DNA from: Ectocarpus siliculosus | Lineage: Eukaryota > Sar > Phaeophyceae > Ectocarpales > Ectocarpaceae | Length of the DNA stretch: 64,000 nt | Assembly (NCBI GenBank): GCA_000310025.1 | Contig: FN649741.1 | Location: forward strand, 7,950,612-8,014,611 | Direction: 5' to 3' | Shown: positions 1 to 11,926 of the stretch, in pieces | Layout: each line of letters opens with the position of its first letter | Numbering within the stretch: the first letter of the stretch is position 1 | The notes under the pieces: model-generated | The model's input: only the letters and a program-made list of their open reading frames with translations | Told to the model about the DNA's origin: nothing | Databases searched by the model: none | Position numbers and translations under genes: made by a program

Positions 1-437
1 TCGATCACGCCCTCAATAGAACACCCTGGGGTGTTACACCAAGGGGGCTGTGGCATGCAGTTTACATGTTGATGTAAGTACCCGACCATATTTTGAAACA
101 ACAGTGGCGACACAAATTCGCGTGTACTCTGTTCAGTGTGTGGTCCTGGGACCAGAACTATTTGATGAAGGGTCTTGCGTGTACTGGCGAGTAACGGTTG
201 ACGCCCCTGTGCTTTCCGAGTGCTCGTTTCTATTGGACAGGAAGTGGAAAAAAATGTGTTTATGGTTTTTCAGATGTTTACCAACTGTTTGACCTACCAA
301 CTGTTTGACCTAGCTTTTCAAAAAATGTTCGACACCGTTCCTTCGCTATACTGATGTAGCACTGAGAGTGGTTGGGTACTTTTCCGAAGATGATTTTATT
401 TGTGTATGCGGTTGGGGTGCGATTGCGCCCCCCCCCC

Positions 438-472
<35 letters not shown>

Positions 473-1259
473 CCCTCTTGCCTGAGGGGTTTGCGCAAGG
501 ACAATACTAGGATACACAGTGCTTTTCCTCTTGTTCCATTCCTGGGATAGCATCGTCCCCAGTTTGACCACCACCGTTGAAGGTGCCTGCGCCACGAACA
601 CTCTAGGCGACCGAGCTAGTTGGGTGCATTAGCTGGTGGCGCAGATGTAGCATGGTGCTTCGCATCATATTGCATCCAGACAACGCACGCCCCCGGGTAT
701 CCAGCCGTTGTAGGTGGATGCAACCATCGCGACGGAAACCTGTACATTTCGAGTTTATATCCCTGGGGGCCGCTACTGTAGAACCAGCCGTGCTCGGCCG
801 TCTTTAGAGACCTTGAGACCTGGCAGTCGTTAGCAATGGCGGAGTTGCCTTCGGGACGGCGGCGCCAAGAAACTCCTTAGTTGTTGGTGGTGAGGTGTCA
901 CATAACACACCAATATTATGCTTGGTACTGGCAAAATGCTCTCCTCCAGGAGTCTACGTCTTGTTGTTACTTCACCTCCCGGTTTTTAATGTTGAGACAT
1001 GACATCGATACATGTGACGGAATAATTTCGTTACCCCAGAGCGACTCCTGGAGCGCAAACATAATGCACGCGAACGTGAACTCTATCACGCACGTTTTCG
1101 TCTTACATGGGTGCTACAACGTTGTCCTACCATTGACGTTCGTGATCCGGGCTCATCTGATGTCGTGCAACCATAACGACACAACACTGGGAGTCGTGGC
1201 ATCCCATACAAGGTGCCGCACGTGTAATGAGGTCCACAGTGTACAACCACGCCCCTTGG
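1..1259. other. No gene recognised; GA microsatellite
   Basis: I see no convincing exon or conserved protein here on either strand. A (AG)n microsatellite lies at about 439-466, directly after a C homopolymer. The open frames present are short and have no recognisable domain. Confidence 0.5.
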
Positions 1260-2490
1260 GGGTCTCATGAGGCGTGCTGAATCGTCTTGGGGTGTCATGA
1301 GGTGTCTTGGGGCGTCATAAGGTGTCATGACGCGTGGTCCTGTGCAATGGGGTGTCACCATGAGCTGTCAAGAGCTGTCCTGACCTGTCATGAGGTGTGA
1401 TGACGTGTGATGAGCTGTCATGAGCAGTGGCGAGCGATCACGAGCGCTCATGAGCGCCCATAAGCTGTCATGAGCTGTCATGAGCGGTCATGAGCTGTCA
1501 CGAGCGCTCATGAGCGCCCATGAGCGGTCATGAGCGGTCATGAGCGGTCATGAACCGTCATGAGCTATCATGAGCGATCATGAGCCGTCATGAGCTGGGA
1601 TGAGCTGTCATGAGCAGCCATGAGCTGTCATGAGCAGCCATGAGCTGTCGTGAGCGGTCGTGAGTGATGGTGAGCACTCATGAGTCGTCATAAGCCGTGA
1701 TGAGCTGTCATGAGCTGGCCGTGAGCGCTCATGAGCTGTTGTGAGTGATCGTGAGCGCTAGTGAGCGCTCATGAGCTGTCATGAGCCGCCATGGGCGATC
1801 ATGAGCGGTCGTGAGCGGTCGTTGGCACTCATGAGCGCTCATAAGCCATGATGAACTGTCATGAGCTGTGACGAGCGCTAGTGAGCGGTTGTGAGTGATC
1901 GTGAGCGCTCCCGAGCGTTCACGAGCCGTGATGTGCTTTCATGGGTGGTCATGAGCGGTCGTGAGCGGTCGTGAGCACTTATGAAACGCTCATAAGCCGT
2001 GTTGAGCTGTCATGAGCTGCCGTGAGCGCTCGTTAGCGCCCGTGAGTGATCGTGAGCGCTCATGAGCGCTAATGAGCCGTGATGAGCTGTCATGGGCGGT
2101 CATGAGCGGTCATGAGCGCTTGTGAGCGGTCGCGAGCGGCGATGAGCGGTCATGAGCGGTCGTGAGCCATGATGAGCTGTCATGAGCTGTCATGAGCGGC
2201 CAAAAGGTGTCCCACGAGATGTGTCATGATCATGCCTGAGACGTATCGTGGAACGTCTCAAGAGGTGGTATGAGGCATCTCACGGCCACGCATGGCACCT
2301 CTCATGAGACGACCCATGAGAGGATTCATGAGACCTCTTGTGAGGTGTCTCACGAGCGGTGTCATGAGTGGTACCGTGAGAGGTGTCATGGGGTCTCATG
2401 GTGCCCCGTGAGCCGCCTGATGAGACCTCATGGCACCTCACGAGCCATCCCATGAGGTGTTGTGGTGCAAGTCACGAGGTCTCATGAGGC
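1260..2490. repeat. Degenerate TCATGAGC satellite
   Basis: About 1.2 kb of imperfect tandem repeats built on a roughly 10-bp unit, CATGAGCGGT, with the core TCATGAGC. Variants such as GTGAGCGGTC and CATGAGCTGT recur throughout. The edges are looser: the left edge has GTCATGAGGTGT-type units and the right edge has CTCATGAGAC-type units. TCATGA is palindromic, so both strands read alike. The weak open frames across it are by-products of the repeat. I see no gene. Confidence 0.9.
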
Positions 2491-5400
2491 CTCTCATATT
2501 CTGTTCAAATAATGTACATGACCCTCATGTATATACCTAGGCTTTATATGTATCAATACATCCGTTCGGCCTGGTAAAAGCAACCGTATCTCGGTAGGGA
2601 AGGCCCTGAGCAGAGACCTTGGTGGCTAGTCTAAATGTTGTTGTCAAGAAAAAAACATGACCCAGAACTATTCGGCTGCCGACAATTCCTCAGTTGGCAC
2701 ATCGAGTGTCGTTTTGCGATTCACCCTTCCGTTTCTTGTGGTGCGTTGCAGGGGCAAACGATGTGACGATTGGTCAAGGACAATATTTTGGTTGTCTATC
2801 TAGGGTATATTCTTCTTGGACCCCGAGGCCTTTCTTTCGTGTTCTGGAACTGATTCCGATTCGAGACACCTTGCGTTGGGGGCAGTGTGAACGAAATAAC
2901 TACTCGAAGCGTGTCGTATTGTCGTCTGATTTAGCACTCGGCGGATGTGTCGTGAGATCTTCCTACCGAGCGCGTCGTGGTGTTTCCAGGCTACCTGACT
3001 ACTGTACTGTGGGTTTGCTTAGATTGCGTGCTTGGATTCGTGATTTTGATTTACGGGAGGAGATCAATATATGCTAAGGTGGGCAGCCCAAGGGTGTAAA
3101 CGTACTGGCCACCGCGTTTGATCGCGCAAATGTTGTCGTTGTTAATTGCTTTCCGGTAATGAAAACTCCAAGACATGGCGCGACGACGGATCATTCGAGC
3201 CTTGCTGCTTCTTGTGAACAGCGTTTTAGTGAGCGGGAAGACAACAACAGTGTAAAGGGCCAGCAGCCGTTAGGCTGTTGCAACGGTTGGACCTAAGGGG
3301 TTTGACCGTCAACCGTTTACCTACATTCTCTGCACTGGTTAGCTCTCAACAGGCAGGGCACGGAGACTATTCGCCAGTTTCCTACTGGTGCGCAGTTCTT
3401 TGATAATGTATCCTGTCATCACATGCATCCCTCTTCGGGTGTTCCGCCTATCGAACTAATCCGGGAGGTATGATGTGTTGCCATTTTCCGATTCTAGTTG
3501 GTGGCGTTGACAGGAACCTAAGGAATAGTTCCAGCTTCCCGTCGCGGGACCGTGATTTGACAGGGCCCATATGTGGGCACGCCGGTGAGCTCCAATCACT
3601 TGGGTCATGTCGCATTTCGTGCCAAAACGCAAGGACGATGACAGTTGCTGCATGGCTTGCGCACCTTGTTGTAGGACACGTGCCCTGTTGTTTTGTCTCC
3701 AACGTTTCTACTTCGCTTGATTTTGAATACGGACTCTGTCCATCATCCAAAACTCTGAGAACCCAACAGTTACCCATTCCCAAGTCTTCCCGCTCGACAA
3801 ATGACTGGGCCAATAGACTATTGTGGGAGCCTCCACACGTGGCAGGTTTTTGCTGAAACTGATACCATCGTACAGCATACAACAGACCCACCGTGCTCAC
3901 GCAATATTACTGCTGTCAAAGCTTGGGTAGACGACTAGACTATATACTAGTGCTGCGTTCTCTATGTTGCCAACGGTGAACAACACAGGATACAGCAGTA
4001 GACTAGACTGTCTACATGTACGTACGTGGACACGTACAGACACGTATCAGGTAGGAAAGAAGACCAGCCGGGCCAAGCTTGGCCGGGCTAACACGAACGC
4101 AGAGGGGGGGCGGTTGGTTGACGCCCTCACCTTGGGGTCAGTCCATGGTATTGACATCAGTTGTAGATCAACCAAAAAACCCAAGGATATATTATGGAAC
4201 TTGTAGGACTAAACATGCGCAGTGTGTTTGAGCCCGTCTGCCGTGGCCACGAGAGAAGGATGGGGGTAGACAGCATTACCGGGAGCGGAACTGCTGTCAG
4301 CGCTCAGCCCGCGTCGGTGTTCGTATACACAAGACCCAGAGCCAGACGATTCATACTGCTGTATACTAACTATATAGTACCTTGCATACATATCTACAGC
4401 AGTATACAACAGTCATGACATGTTCTTACAACATGCAAGCAGGGTGGGAATTGCCCACGTCGCAAGTTCAGATCCTGGGCTGATGACACGGGACTGGAGT
4501 CACGGGCCTCGCTACAAGTACTGCTATTTTCCATGAAGATGCGGGGAAACTTGAAACTTGGGGGAAACATAGGGCGCACGAACGGTCCATGGTGCCAAAG
4601 TTCGTGCGCTCTCTCGTTTGGCGAGAGACAAGCCAACGCGTGCTCGAGGGAAGAGGCTCAGGGTTCCAATGTATATACGTATCCCGAGGTAAAGTTGTAA
4701 GCTCATGTTTGCCCGATGCCGCGGCGCATGAGGGTAATCGCTAGGTTCCTGAGGAAGGTTACTGCGCGCGAGCTCCACTCAAGGAATGTTCCGAGAAATC
4801 GTATTCCGACATAAATAAATGGAGACCACCACTTCGACAAGTCGTCACCGTAAGGACCAACCAAAGGACATTGTAGCAAACTGCCTACACCCCCACCCGC
4901 CACATAGAGCGAACAGCAGCACCACGGTCCGTAGTTCGAGCTCCCGGCAGGGTCAGCCAGCCGGAAACAGTCAGCTCCCGCGAGGAACCTTGAGGGGCCA
5001 GGTCGGGTCTGTCTCTGCATCACGGCCCCACCGGGGTCGCGTCACCATGAGGTACTACATACAGTACATATCTACGGTGTACCTGGCCCCCATCTTGTTA
5101 TTTTCACAACCGATCTCACACAAGTTTTGTCAATCCGCGCGGGCAGTCCATGCTCTGCCCATGCCCACTTCATGGACATCCCATGGGAACTTCATGGACT
5201 GCTGCTGCCGATGGAGTGCCCCTGAAAGTGTGCAGGAGTGTGGGAGACCCACAGCACTATTATAGCAGCGGGCCTCCCGTTGTTCTGTACTCTACAGTAG
5301 AGGAGCTACGTCGACAAGTTGTAGCTACTGTTGTAAATGTGGTTCCTCTTGTTCGTTGTTGAATTTGTTCCTCTTTCGCTCCGCCACAGAGTTCTGTCAA

Positions 5401-6120
5401 CTGCTGTTCTCGCCGCCAAGGCCCTCAATCACCAGAACTGCGGGTCGTCAGCAGTAGGTACTGACGTGACCTTTTCAGCTACTACTATTGTAGACCCGCA
5501 GCCCAGGAGATACTGTAGATATCCGAGATGGAGAACACAGCTATGACAAACGTTGAGAGTTGGTCACTGGTGTAAAAAAATGCACCGCATGTGCAATGTG
5601 CACCATCGACCCTCGACAACCCGCCCCAGCAGCAGATCTGAACGTGCCACGCGCCACCTCTCCATTGTGTCCTCTTCTAATAACAGCCTCTCAGGTCAGG
5701 GACTCGAGAAAGGAATACCTTCTGTAGGTTGAGCGCCCACAAGTTCGACTATTGGCTCGAACATTTTTCGACCGCAAGCAGTGATGATTTGAATTTTCAA
5801 GAAAGAATGTGTGGTGGACGTGGTAACTTACAGTTTTGTTTGTTACAGTATAGTCTTTCTGCACCGTACATAGGACTGCGTACATACCTACTTGTTTGTC
5901 AGTACAGCAGCAGTACATACACAGCAGTATTTACACTCGTAAATTCTCGAGCGTGGGGGACACGAGAAGGCTGCGCTGAGGGAGCTGCTGGCGGGGGCTG
6001 GAAGTGATCTGTGTGAAAAGACAAGCCCGAAACACTTCTCTGCGTGGCAAACAACGTTTGGTGCCGTGCCCAATGCTGGCCGTGCCTAATGCTGGTCCTC
6101 TACAGCACTAGTCTACACTG
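2491..6120. other. No gene recognised
   Basis: Only short open frames without known domains are present, including overlapping frames on both strands at 3448-3900. Around 4078-4140 lies a GC-rich block (GGGCTAACACGAACGCAGAG and following bases) that recurs at about 36347-36410, so it is a dispersed repeat. TACAGCAG/CTGCTGTA words occur at 4348, 4393 and 5905-5930. Confidence 0.5.
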
Positions 6121-6205
6121 AGAGTGTTTACACGTCTCACCACGAAACATGGGGGGACTGTCGCCAAAATAAAGCAGGACGAAAACACACACAACACATT
6201 ACATT
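6121..6205. repeat. Dispersed repeat, copy 1
   Basis: The block ACACGTCTCACCACGAAACA followed by TGGGGGGACTGTCGCC and a CA-rich tail recurs with few changes at about 26780-26860. There it lies inside the insertion that splits the stalk-exon array. No coding capacity is visible. Confidence 0.6.
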
Positions 6206-6944
6206 ATCCTCGATCCTGAATAGTGGAGGTCCCAGTTGTGCAAGTAAAATTTCTGGACACACCCCTGCAATACAGAGGCCCCAGTACTGTAGTTGGTTCG
6301 TCGGGTGATGTTGTGTAGTTGTTGATGGCACCCAAGAACAAGACAAAAATCAGCCATTGTGTGAGCGTACTACTGTACAGTAGAGCAAGGTACCTTTGTT
6401 TGATGTGTAAGGGGGCACGGGAAAACTTTTGTACTCCCTCCATGTTGTTCTGACGTGGATGTGCAGCGAGCGGTGTAGCCGAGGCGTCATGTCTATGGAT
6501 GGCATGGTGCGGGTTTACGTGGCACAGGATATGCAGCAACTTCGTATATGGTTGGCAGGTATCACGTACCTGGTGTTTTGAAAATCCGGCAATGCTATTT
6601 GCTCCACCGGTGGGTAACTAACTTCTTATTTGCTCCCAGGCAGATCTCCGCCCATAGATCCCCAAACGACCTCAAACCAACTGCGTCCGTAGGTATGGGT
6701 AACAGCAACGCAGGACCGCTGTTGCGGAGATATGCTCGAAAAAGGGGGCTCCTCAGCATCTCAGCAATTGGTATTCCTCTCGTAACTCCTTCCACACGTC
6801 CAATTGACGCCAAACCTTTTGCATCGTATTCCAATGATCCGTACCTTTCATACTACAATCTATCTGACACCCCCATCCGATATGTTCGTGCAGAGGTATT
6901 GTCAACAGAGGTGGTTCCGCAGCAATTAGGGGGGGCGCTAATGA

Positions 6945-7945
6945 CATTAGTCCCGCTGTACCTCGCCCGTCACATAGCTGAACCGCACACCCAAACCTGA
7001 CCGCACCGTGTTGGCACGGCCCACAGCTATCATACAAACCATCGGGCGGACTAGCGGGTGCAGAGAATCGTCCACCGACGGGGACTCCGTGGCTCAATGG
7101 CCGGTTTCTTAAGTCGTACGAGTCGTATGTTTACCCACCGGACAAAGTTTGTTGTCAAGTCGTTAACCGACATGCTACCCACCGGATTACAAACTCCGTG
7201 CTTGTATTCCTCATGTGTAGCTCGCAAGGAGGCAAACGTGTAATTAGTCCCGCCACTACTTTAAAAATCCGAGTAGATATTTCTGTAAGAGACAAGCGCC
7301 GCCGCGGCGGAGTTGTTGGACCCCGAAATATCGTGTAAGACCCAACACCACGCGTCGGTCTGCTGTACTGATAGGGTCCCACAGGAAACACAGACAGCCT
7401 AGGGCTAGGGTTCTGTTCCCAATCCGGCCATGGGTGCGGGCGGACGTATGCCCGTACTTACGTGCAAAGGAGGAAATGCGGTGATGTTTCGCGTTGAAGA
7501 CGCCGTACATACCTTTGCACTGATGGATTGAGTTGCAAATGTAGACTACTGTGCACGACACGCGGAAGAAAACACTATTTCATAACACGCAACATGTATG
7601 TATCATCCTGTAAGTACCGCCGATGGTCTCCCACGCGCCACGGCCATTTGGTAAGCCCGGAAACTACAAGCATTAGTTGTTTAGAGATCCTCACAACGAT
7701 TGCCCATGGCATCAATACAGGATGTGCGGATTTGTACAACCACAGTCCTGTAGATAGGGTTGGCCTGAAATGGGGCCTATCTGCTCCCCCGTGAGCCACC
7801 GAGCCCCCGTTGGTGGGCGTTTCTCTGCACCCACTACTCCGAATGGGGTGCCCGATGGCTTGAGTGATAGCTGTGAGCCGTGCCAACACGGTGCGGTCAG
7901 GTTTGGGTGCGGTTCACCTATGTGACGGGAGGTACAGCAGGAGAA
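6945..7945. repeat. Large inverted repeat, probable fold-back element
   Basis: A left arm at about 6945-7105 is matched in reverse complement by a right arm at about 7785-7945, with about 680 bp between them. Shared blocks include CGTGTTGGCACGGC and GGGTGCAGAGAA. The arms are similar but not identical. The spacer contains no recognisable transposase. This fits a non-autonomous element with long terminal inverted repeats. The right arm ends at a C run just before a scaffold gap, so the right boundary is uncertain. Confidence 0.7.
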
Positions 7946-7967
7946 ATGTCACCCCCCCCCCCCCCCC

Positions 7968-8067
7968 NNNNNNNNNNNNNNNNNNNNNNNNNNNNNNNNN
8001 NNNNNNNNNNNNNNNNNNNNNNNNNNNNNNNNNNNNNNNNNNNNNNNNNNNNNNNNNNNNNNNNNNN
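7968..8067. other. Scaffold gap (100 N)
   Basis: One hundred undetermined bases, preceded by a run of about 17 C. The length is probably a placeholder and not a measured distance. Confidence 0.98.
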
Positions 8068-8149
8068 GCAAAGATCGGCCGGCAGACGAAGAGACAGCAG
8101 ACAAAGATCTCACTTGTGTGCACTCGCATGTTCCCTCGCTTACGCTGCT

Positions 8150-8440
8150 AGCAGTAGGCCTCGGGGTCTAAAAATAGCTTCCGACGCCAGCCATGATGTG
8201 TGCCTTTGGCCGGCCTTGGCCTACAGCAGTGTGTAGGCCTCGTTTTCTCTGTTGTGGGGATACGTCTGTGCGGGAAGCTCCAAAGATCGGTAGGTTGAGG
8301 GTGATGCAGACTGACCGCGGGTTGACTTGCGTCGTCACTCGCTTGTGCTGCCGACAGCAGGCAACGGGCCGCAAGAGTCCAACCCAACGCCTCCCATGAT
8401 GTATGCCTTTGGCTGCCCTTGGCCTACAGCAGTCCGTATA
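8150..8440. repeat. Two-copy local tandem duplication
   Basis: The block CATGATGTGTGCCTTTGGC followed by CTTGGCCTACAGCAGT appears near 8192-8232 and again, slightly changed, near 8395-8435, about 200 bp apart. No coding function is evident. Confidence 0.6.
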
Positions 8441-8753
8441 CTGCTGTGCTGGTTGTATCGTATGTTGTCTACGTGATGTGTATGGTGCTGCTGTGCGAGA
8501 GGATTTCAGTGATTCTGCCGAGAGCGTCGTGCCCATCGCCCAATCATCTGTCTCTGTCTTACAAAATGTCTTACAAACTCGACGGGTGATTGGTGGGAGC
8601 ATCAACCCGGCTCTACCCCTCTAAAACACAGATAGAGGGCATACCATTCAGGTTGTATCATGTTAGCTTGGTTCTTGTTATGGTGGGTGTTGGTAAACAC
8701 CATCATCAGTAGAGCATGGAAAGTTTCCAAATGATATACATCCAATGTGTGGT

Positions 8754-9046
8754 GGTTGTTGTCAACTTCCCTGGTGTTTCTCAAAGCGGTTTGTCGAGAT
8801 ATCTTGTCGCAGCCATGTCGTAATCACGTCGTAAAGCATCCGTCATGAAGGTCAGCAGCAGCAGCGAGTAGCAGTTGGTCTCTCCGTGTGGAGCAGTGGT
8901 GTGGACATGTTACGGAGTGGCGAAGGACACAACACGTAGAAATTACCCACCTGGATGTACAGCGATCAGCAGCGAAGACGATGTGTGTCAGCCACGAGAT
9001 CAATATGGGATAGCACCTTAGCACGAAACCCGATACAGCCTTCATA
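8754..9046. repeat. Dispersed ~290-bp repeat, copy 1
   Basis: This stretch is closely similar to 46198-46490 in the same orientation. Shared blocks include GAGCATCCGTCATGAAG/AAGCATCCGTCATGAAG, TCTCCGTGTGGAG, GTGGTGTGGACAT and AAGACGATGTGTGTCAGCC. The open frames inside it are not conserved between the copies, so it is more likely a non-coding mobile repeat than an exon. Confidence 0.75.
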
Positions 9047-9321
9047 GATGCAGCTGTATGATTGCTGTATGCAATGATACGTACATGCGGTGTGATATGT
9101 GACGTTTGGGAAAACGTAACATGTAGACTATGACGAGTTCTAGCGAGGAACTCACGAATGAATTAATGGTTGAGCAGAGGATTGTAATTGTAGCGAGATC
9201 ACGAGGTGTTGCGAGCCCCACCGGGTTCACTCCCCAACTATCCCTCAACATCTCACCTCTGCAAGTACGCTGAAGAAGAAAGAAAGTATAAGTCCCAAAA
9301 GCGGCATCTAGAAACAACATC

Positions 9322-9394
9322 GACTTCGGTCACTGTCTCAACAGACTTCGGTCTACACAGACTTCGGTCTGCACATCACACAGACTACTGTCTG
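9322..9394 (+). other. Cluster of four mini-hairpins, three with TTCG loops
   Basis: Four short stem-loops follow each other: GAC-TTCG-GTC (9322-9331), AGAC-TTCG-GTCT (9343-9354), CAGAC-TTCG-GTCTG (9358-9371) and CAGAC-TACT-GTCTG (9381-9394). C(UUCG)G is an exceptionally stable RNA tetraloop. The stems share the sequence CAGAC. Whether the region is transcribed is unknown. Confidence 0.7.
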
Positions 9395-9477
9395 GAACTG
9401 CACATAGGCTTAACCGCCTGCAGACACGACCCTTGGGTACAGGGCACCTCGACACTACACATTTCTATATGGATGAT

Positions 9478-9568
9478 GTTGAGAAGCACGATGACCACTA
9501 GACTGCTAGTCAGCCTAGACTACTCGTCAGCGCTGACTAGTAGTCTAGTGGTCATCGTGCTTCTCAAC
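9478..9568. repeat. Near-perfect 37-nt inverted repeat
   Basis: The arm at 9478-9514 pairs with 9532-9568 over 37 nt with one mismatch, across a 17-nt spacer. The spacer is itself nearly the reverse complement of the inner right arm, so two alternative folds or a cruciform are possible. Such arms could be an attenuator-like or small-RNA precursor structure, or a short fold-back element. Confidence 0.85.
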
Positions 9569-9794
9569 AAAAGTCAATGCCCGTGTCCGATGTAGCTTTG
9601 CAGCCACGAACACGTCCCCCCAGGGTTGCCATCCCTGTGATCAGCGCTGTCTTGCCCGGAAATTGCATCGGTACAAGAGGTACATCGGCTTGCTTTGCGA
9701 AGTCTCATAGACTCTTTCTCCTCATACATCGGGCGCAAAGAAAGTTATGCTCAAGGGGAGAATCGAACCCCGGACACTGGCATTTTTTGGTGGT

Positions 9795-10600
9795 CGAGTA
9801 GATGATGTTGTGCGGGGGTCGGGGTCGAGAACCCTCACTCCGCGCAAAGGGGATAATCGCACCAGGTTGTGATAAATTGGTCAAGCACCCTCGAGGCAGT
9901 TTCACAGTGCTTGCAACTGTCTCTGGAAGTGAAAGCACCAGAAAAAACAATAAAGTCATACGCAGCTGTCATCCGTACGCAAGGAAGTAAGCACACGATG
10001 CCGAACACCCTTAGCATGATGCAGCGCACCCTTCATGCGACTCGCCGAATACCTCACGGCGCTTCGCGCTTGGTGATGTGAGAGCCTGGTCCGGTGAGAA
10101 CCCGGCATGCTTTGTCCCGGCTTTGTAGGGATGTGAGCGAGGTCAATGGTCTAACGACTACGACATGCACGACTACGAGTACCCCCCCCCTTTGTCCCCC
10201 CCCCTGGTGTTTGTCATCGGGGTTGGGTTTTCGTTGCTTGACAGCGATGTTGTGAGACTAGCCGATCACTTCGTGCGCTCGGCAACCAGGTTACCGCTTT
10301 TTTTTGCCTCTGTTTCTTTTTTTTTTTGCGGTGGCCACAATGGTGGCCGAGTAGATTATGTTGTACGGGGTCGAGAACCCTCACTCCGCGCAAAAGGGAT
10401 GATCGCACCACGTTGTGTTAAGTTGGTCAAGCGGAAAATGAATTAAGTCTTTCGCAGCTGTCATCCGTTGCAAGGAAATAAGCACAAGATGCCGAACACC
10501 CTTAGCAGGATGCCGCGCACCCTTCCTACCTACAGGTTGCAGTTGGTTTGAGGTCGTTGGGGCTCTGTGGGCGGAGATCTGCCTGGTGGAGAAAATGAGA
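9795..10600 (-). repeat. Dispersed ~0.6-kb repeat family, locus A (two partial copies)
   Basis: About 9795-10200 is the reverse complement of material also seen at about 42830-43240 and 57957-58370, including TGCCGAACACCCTTAGCA and CTCCGCGCAAAGGG-type blocks. A second partial copy follows at about 10200-10525. The family head carries a poly-G/poly-C run and the block GTCGTTAGACCATTGAC. At about 10527-10585 an extra block is the inverse of 6638-6695. No coding frame is conserved across copies. Confidence 0.8.
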
Positions 10601-11121
10601 AGTGTCTCCATCGGTAGAGCCAATGGCGTTGCTGTTTTCGAAACGTTTTCGAAAACAGTCAGTCACCTAAACAATCGATTGTCAGAAGGGGGTCGCTTAC
10701 AACGGTCGAAAATATTCTTCACCGAACCCAATACTGAAAACTTGTAGTTGGGCGGGGTGAATGAGCCACGGGTTACGACTCAATACGTTGCAGTATTCTA
10801 TCTGCGATGCTGTGCGAGACACGCTGCTTCCAGGCAACCACCCCGCACACGCGCGCGGGCGGAGTGGTCCGCAATCTATAATCTACGTACAATAGAAAAC
10901 GTGTCCGGAGGAGTCTATGTATTCGGGCGGATCTTCAAGACTGACAGGTTGGTTCATCCGCTCCCCCGCTGAGTGTCAAATGCTGTTCTTGGATTCGGAT
11001 TTGCTGTGGCCGGCGACTACAAGTACGACGCCGAAGACCTTCCTTTTTCAATCCGTCCACGCCGTCCTTTCCCGAAACGCGCAGCTCATCTTTTCTGTCA
11101 TCATGGACACGGCGTAGGAGA
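10601..11121. other. No gene recognised
   Basis: No exon-like conservation or known domain is visible here. A palindrome, TTTTCGAAACGTTTTCGAAA, occurs near 10632. Confidence 0.4.
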
Positions 11122-11185
11122 ATGTTGGAGATGCTCTACTTGATCCTCCTGCTGGGGCTCTCCGCGTTGTTGGATACCTCCGCAG
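11122..11185 (+). CDS. Candidate signal-peptide exon
   Basis: From the ATG at 11122 (second ATG 11131) the frame reads MLEMLYLILLLGLSALLDTS followed by Ala. This is a textbook signal peptide: a short polar start, a Leu-rich core, and small residues before a possible cleavage site. It ends at a donor-like GCAG|GTGGGT, leaving one base (phase 1). It is the best secretion signal I found upstream of the LRR exon array and would suit the first exon of that receptor gene. However, no exon entering in phase 1 and leaving in phase 2 was identified between it and 14542, so the link is speculative. It could belong to an unrelated gene or be chance. Confidence 0.35.
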
Positions 11186-11926
11186 GTGGGTGGGGAGGGT
11201 TCGATCAACATTGGGGAACACCATCGATGGTGTGTAAGTAGTTCGTGTTATCGCCACGGTCATCTCGTACTATCGGTGGTCAGAACCATACCACAGCTCT
11301 CTAACTTTGTTCCGCGACACCAATAGGGAGAAGAGCAACATTTTGATCCAAACGCTGGTACGTAAATGTTGCTTCGATGTCTTGCGTAGTAGGCAGGCAG
11401 GTGAACACCGAACAGGGGGTGGGGGTTCGCCAGCAAAACCCAGGATTTACAGCAGTGTGGCGTGTGATTACACCACGCTTGTTCACCTCTTCGAGTAGTG
11501 AGGAGCCGATCGCCCCGGTGGTTCACTTGGTGATGGCGAAACCACTATCGTGTCGGCTCCCCATCCCCTTACAGTACCCCCCTAAAGAATTTGTCGACAA
11601 GAGCGACCGACTATATTGGAAAAGGTAAGGGTAAGCTTCGTAGGCCAATTTTTGTTGCCGCAGGTGTGCTGGGTCGGCGTGAAAGACTTTGTGAAGTGCG
11701 ATATTTGTTCCTGTTTCGCAGGAGTCGATCTCACGCAGCAGAATTCGTGGAATCTCGTGATACGTCCTTGCAGCCGTCATTTGCCGACGTTCAGATTCAC
11801 ATCGATACCCGCTAGTTCAACGGAACCTGTCTTGAGTTCGACCGACCCCTCAATATGGAATTTTTGTTTTTTGAGGGTTGCACGTGTGTAAAGGAAGGTG
11901 TAGTGTATTGGGCACGAACGCTATAG

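Noticed and set aside
1260-2490. CRISPR-like array
   Set aside because: The repeat unit is about 10 bp with no unique spacers, and the window is eukaryotic. It is a satellite.
3448-3900. 150-codon minus-strand frame overlapping a plus-strand frame
   Set aside because: No recognisable domain, equal-length frames on both strands and no splice context. It is probably chance in GC-balanced DNA.
7864-8236. Open frames running through the N gap at 7968-8067
   Set aside because: They consist largely of undetermined residues and C-run proline/glycine stretches, so there is no evidence of coding.
9745-9800. tRNA-like T-arm (GGTTCGATTC on the minus strand, near 9757)
   Set aside because: The T stem pairs poorly, and no matching acceptor, D-arm or anticodon arm could be drawn. 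At most it is a tRNA-derived repeat fragment.
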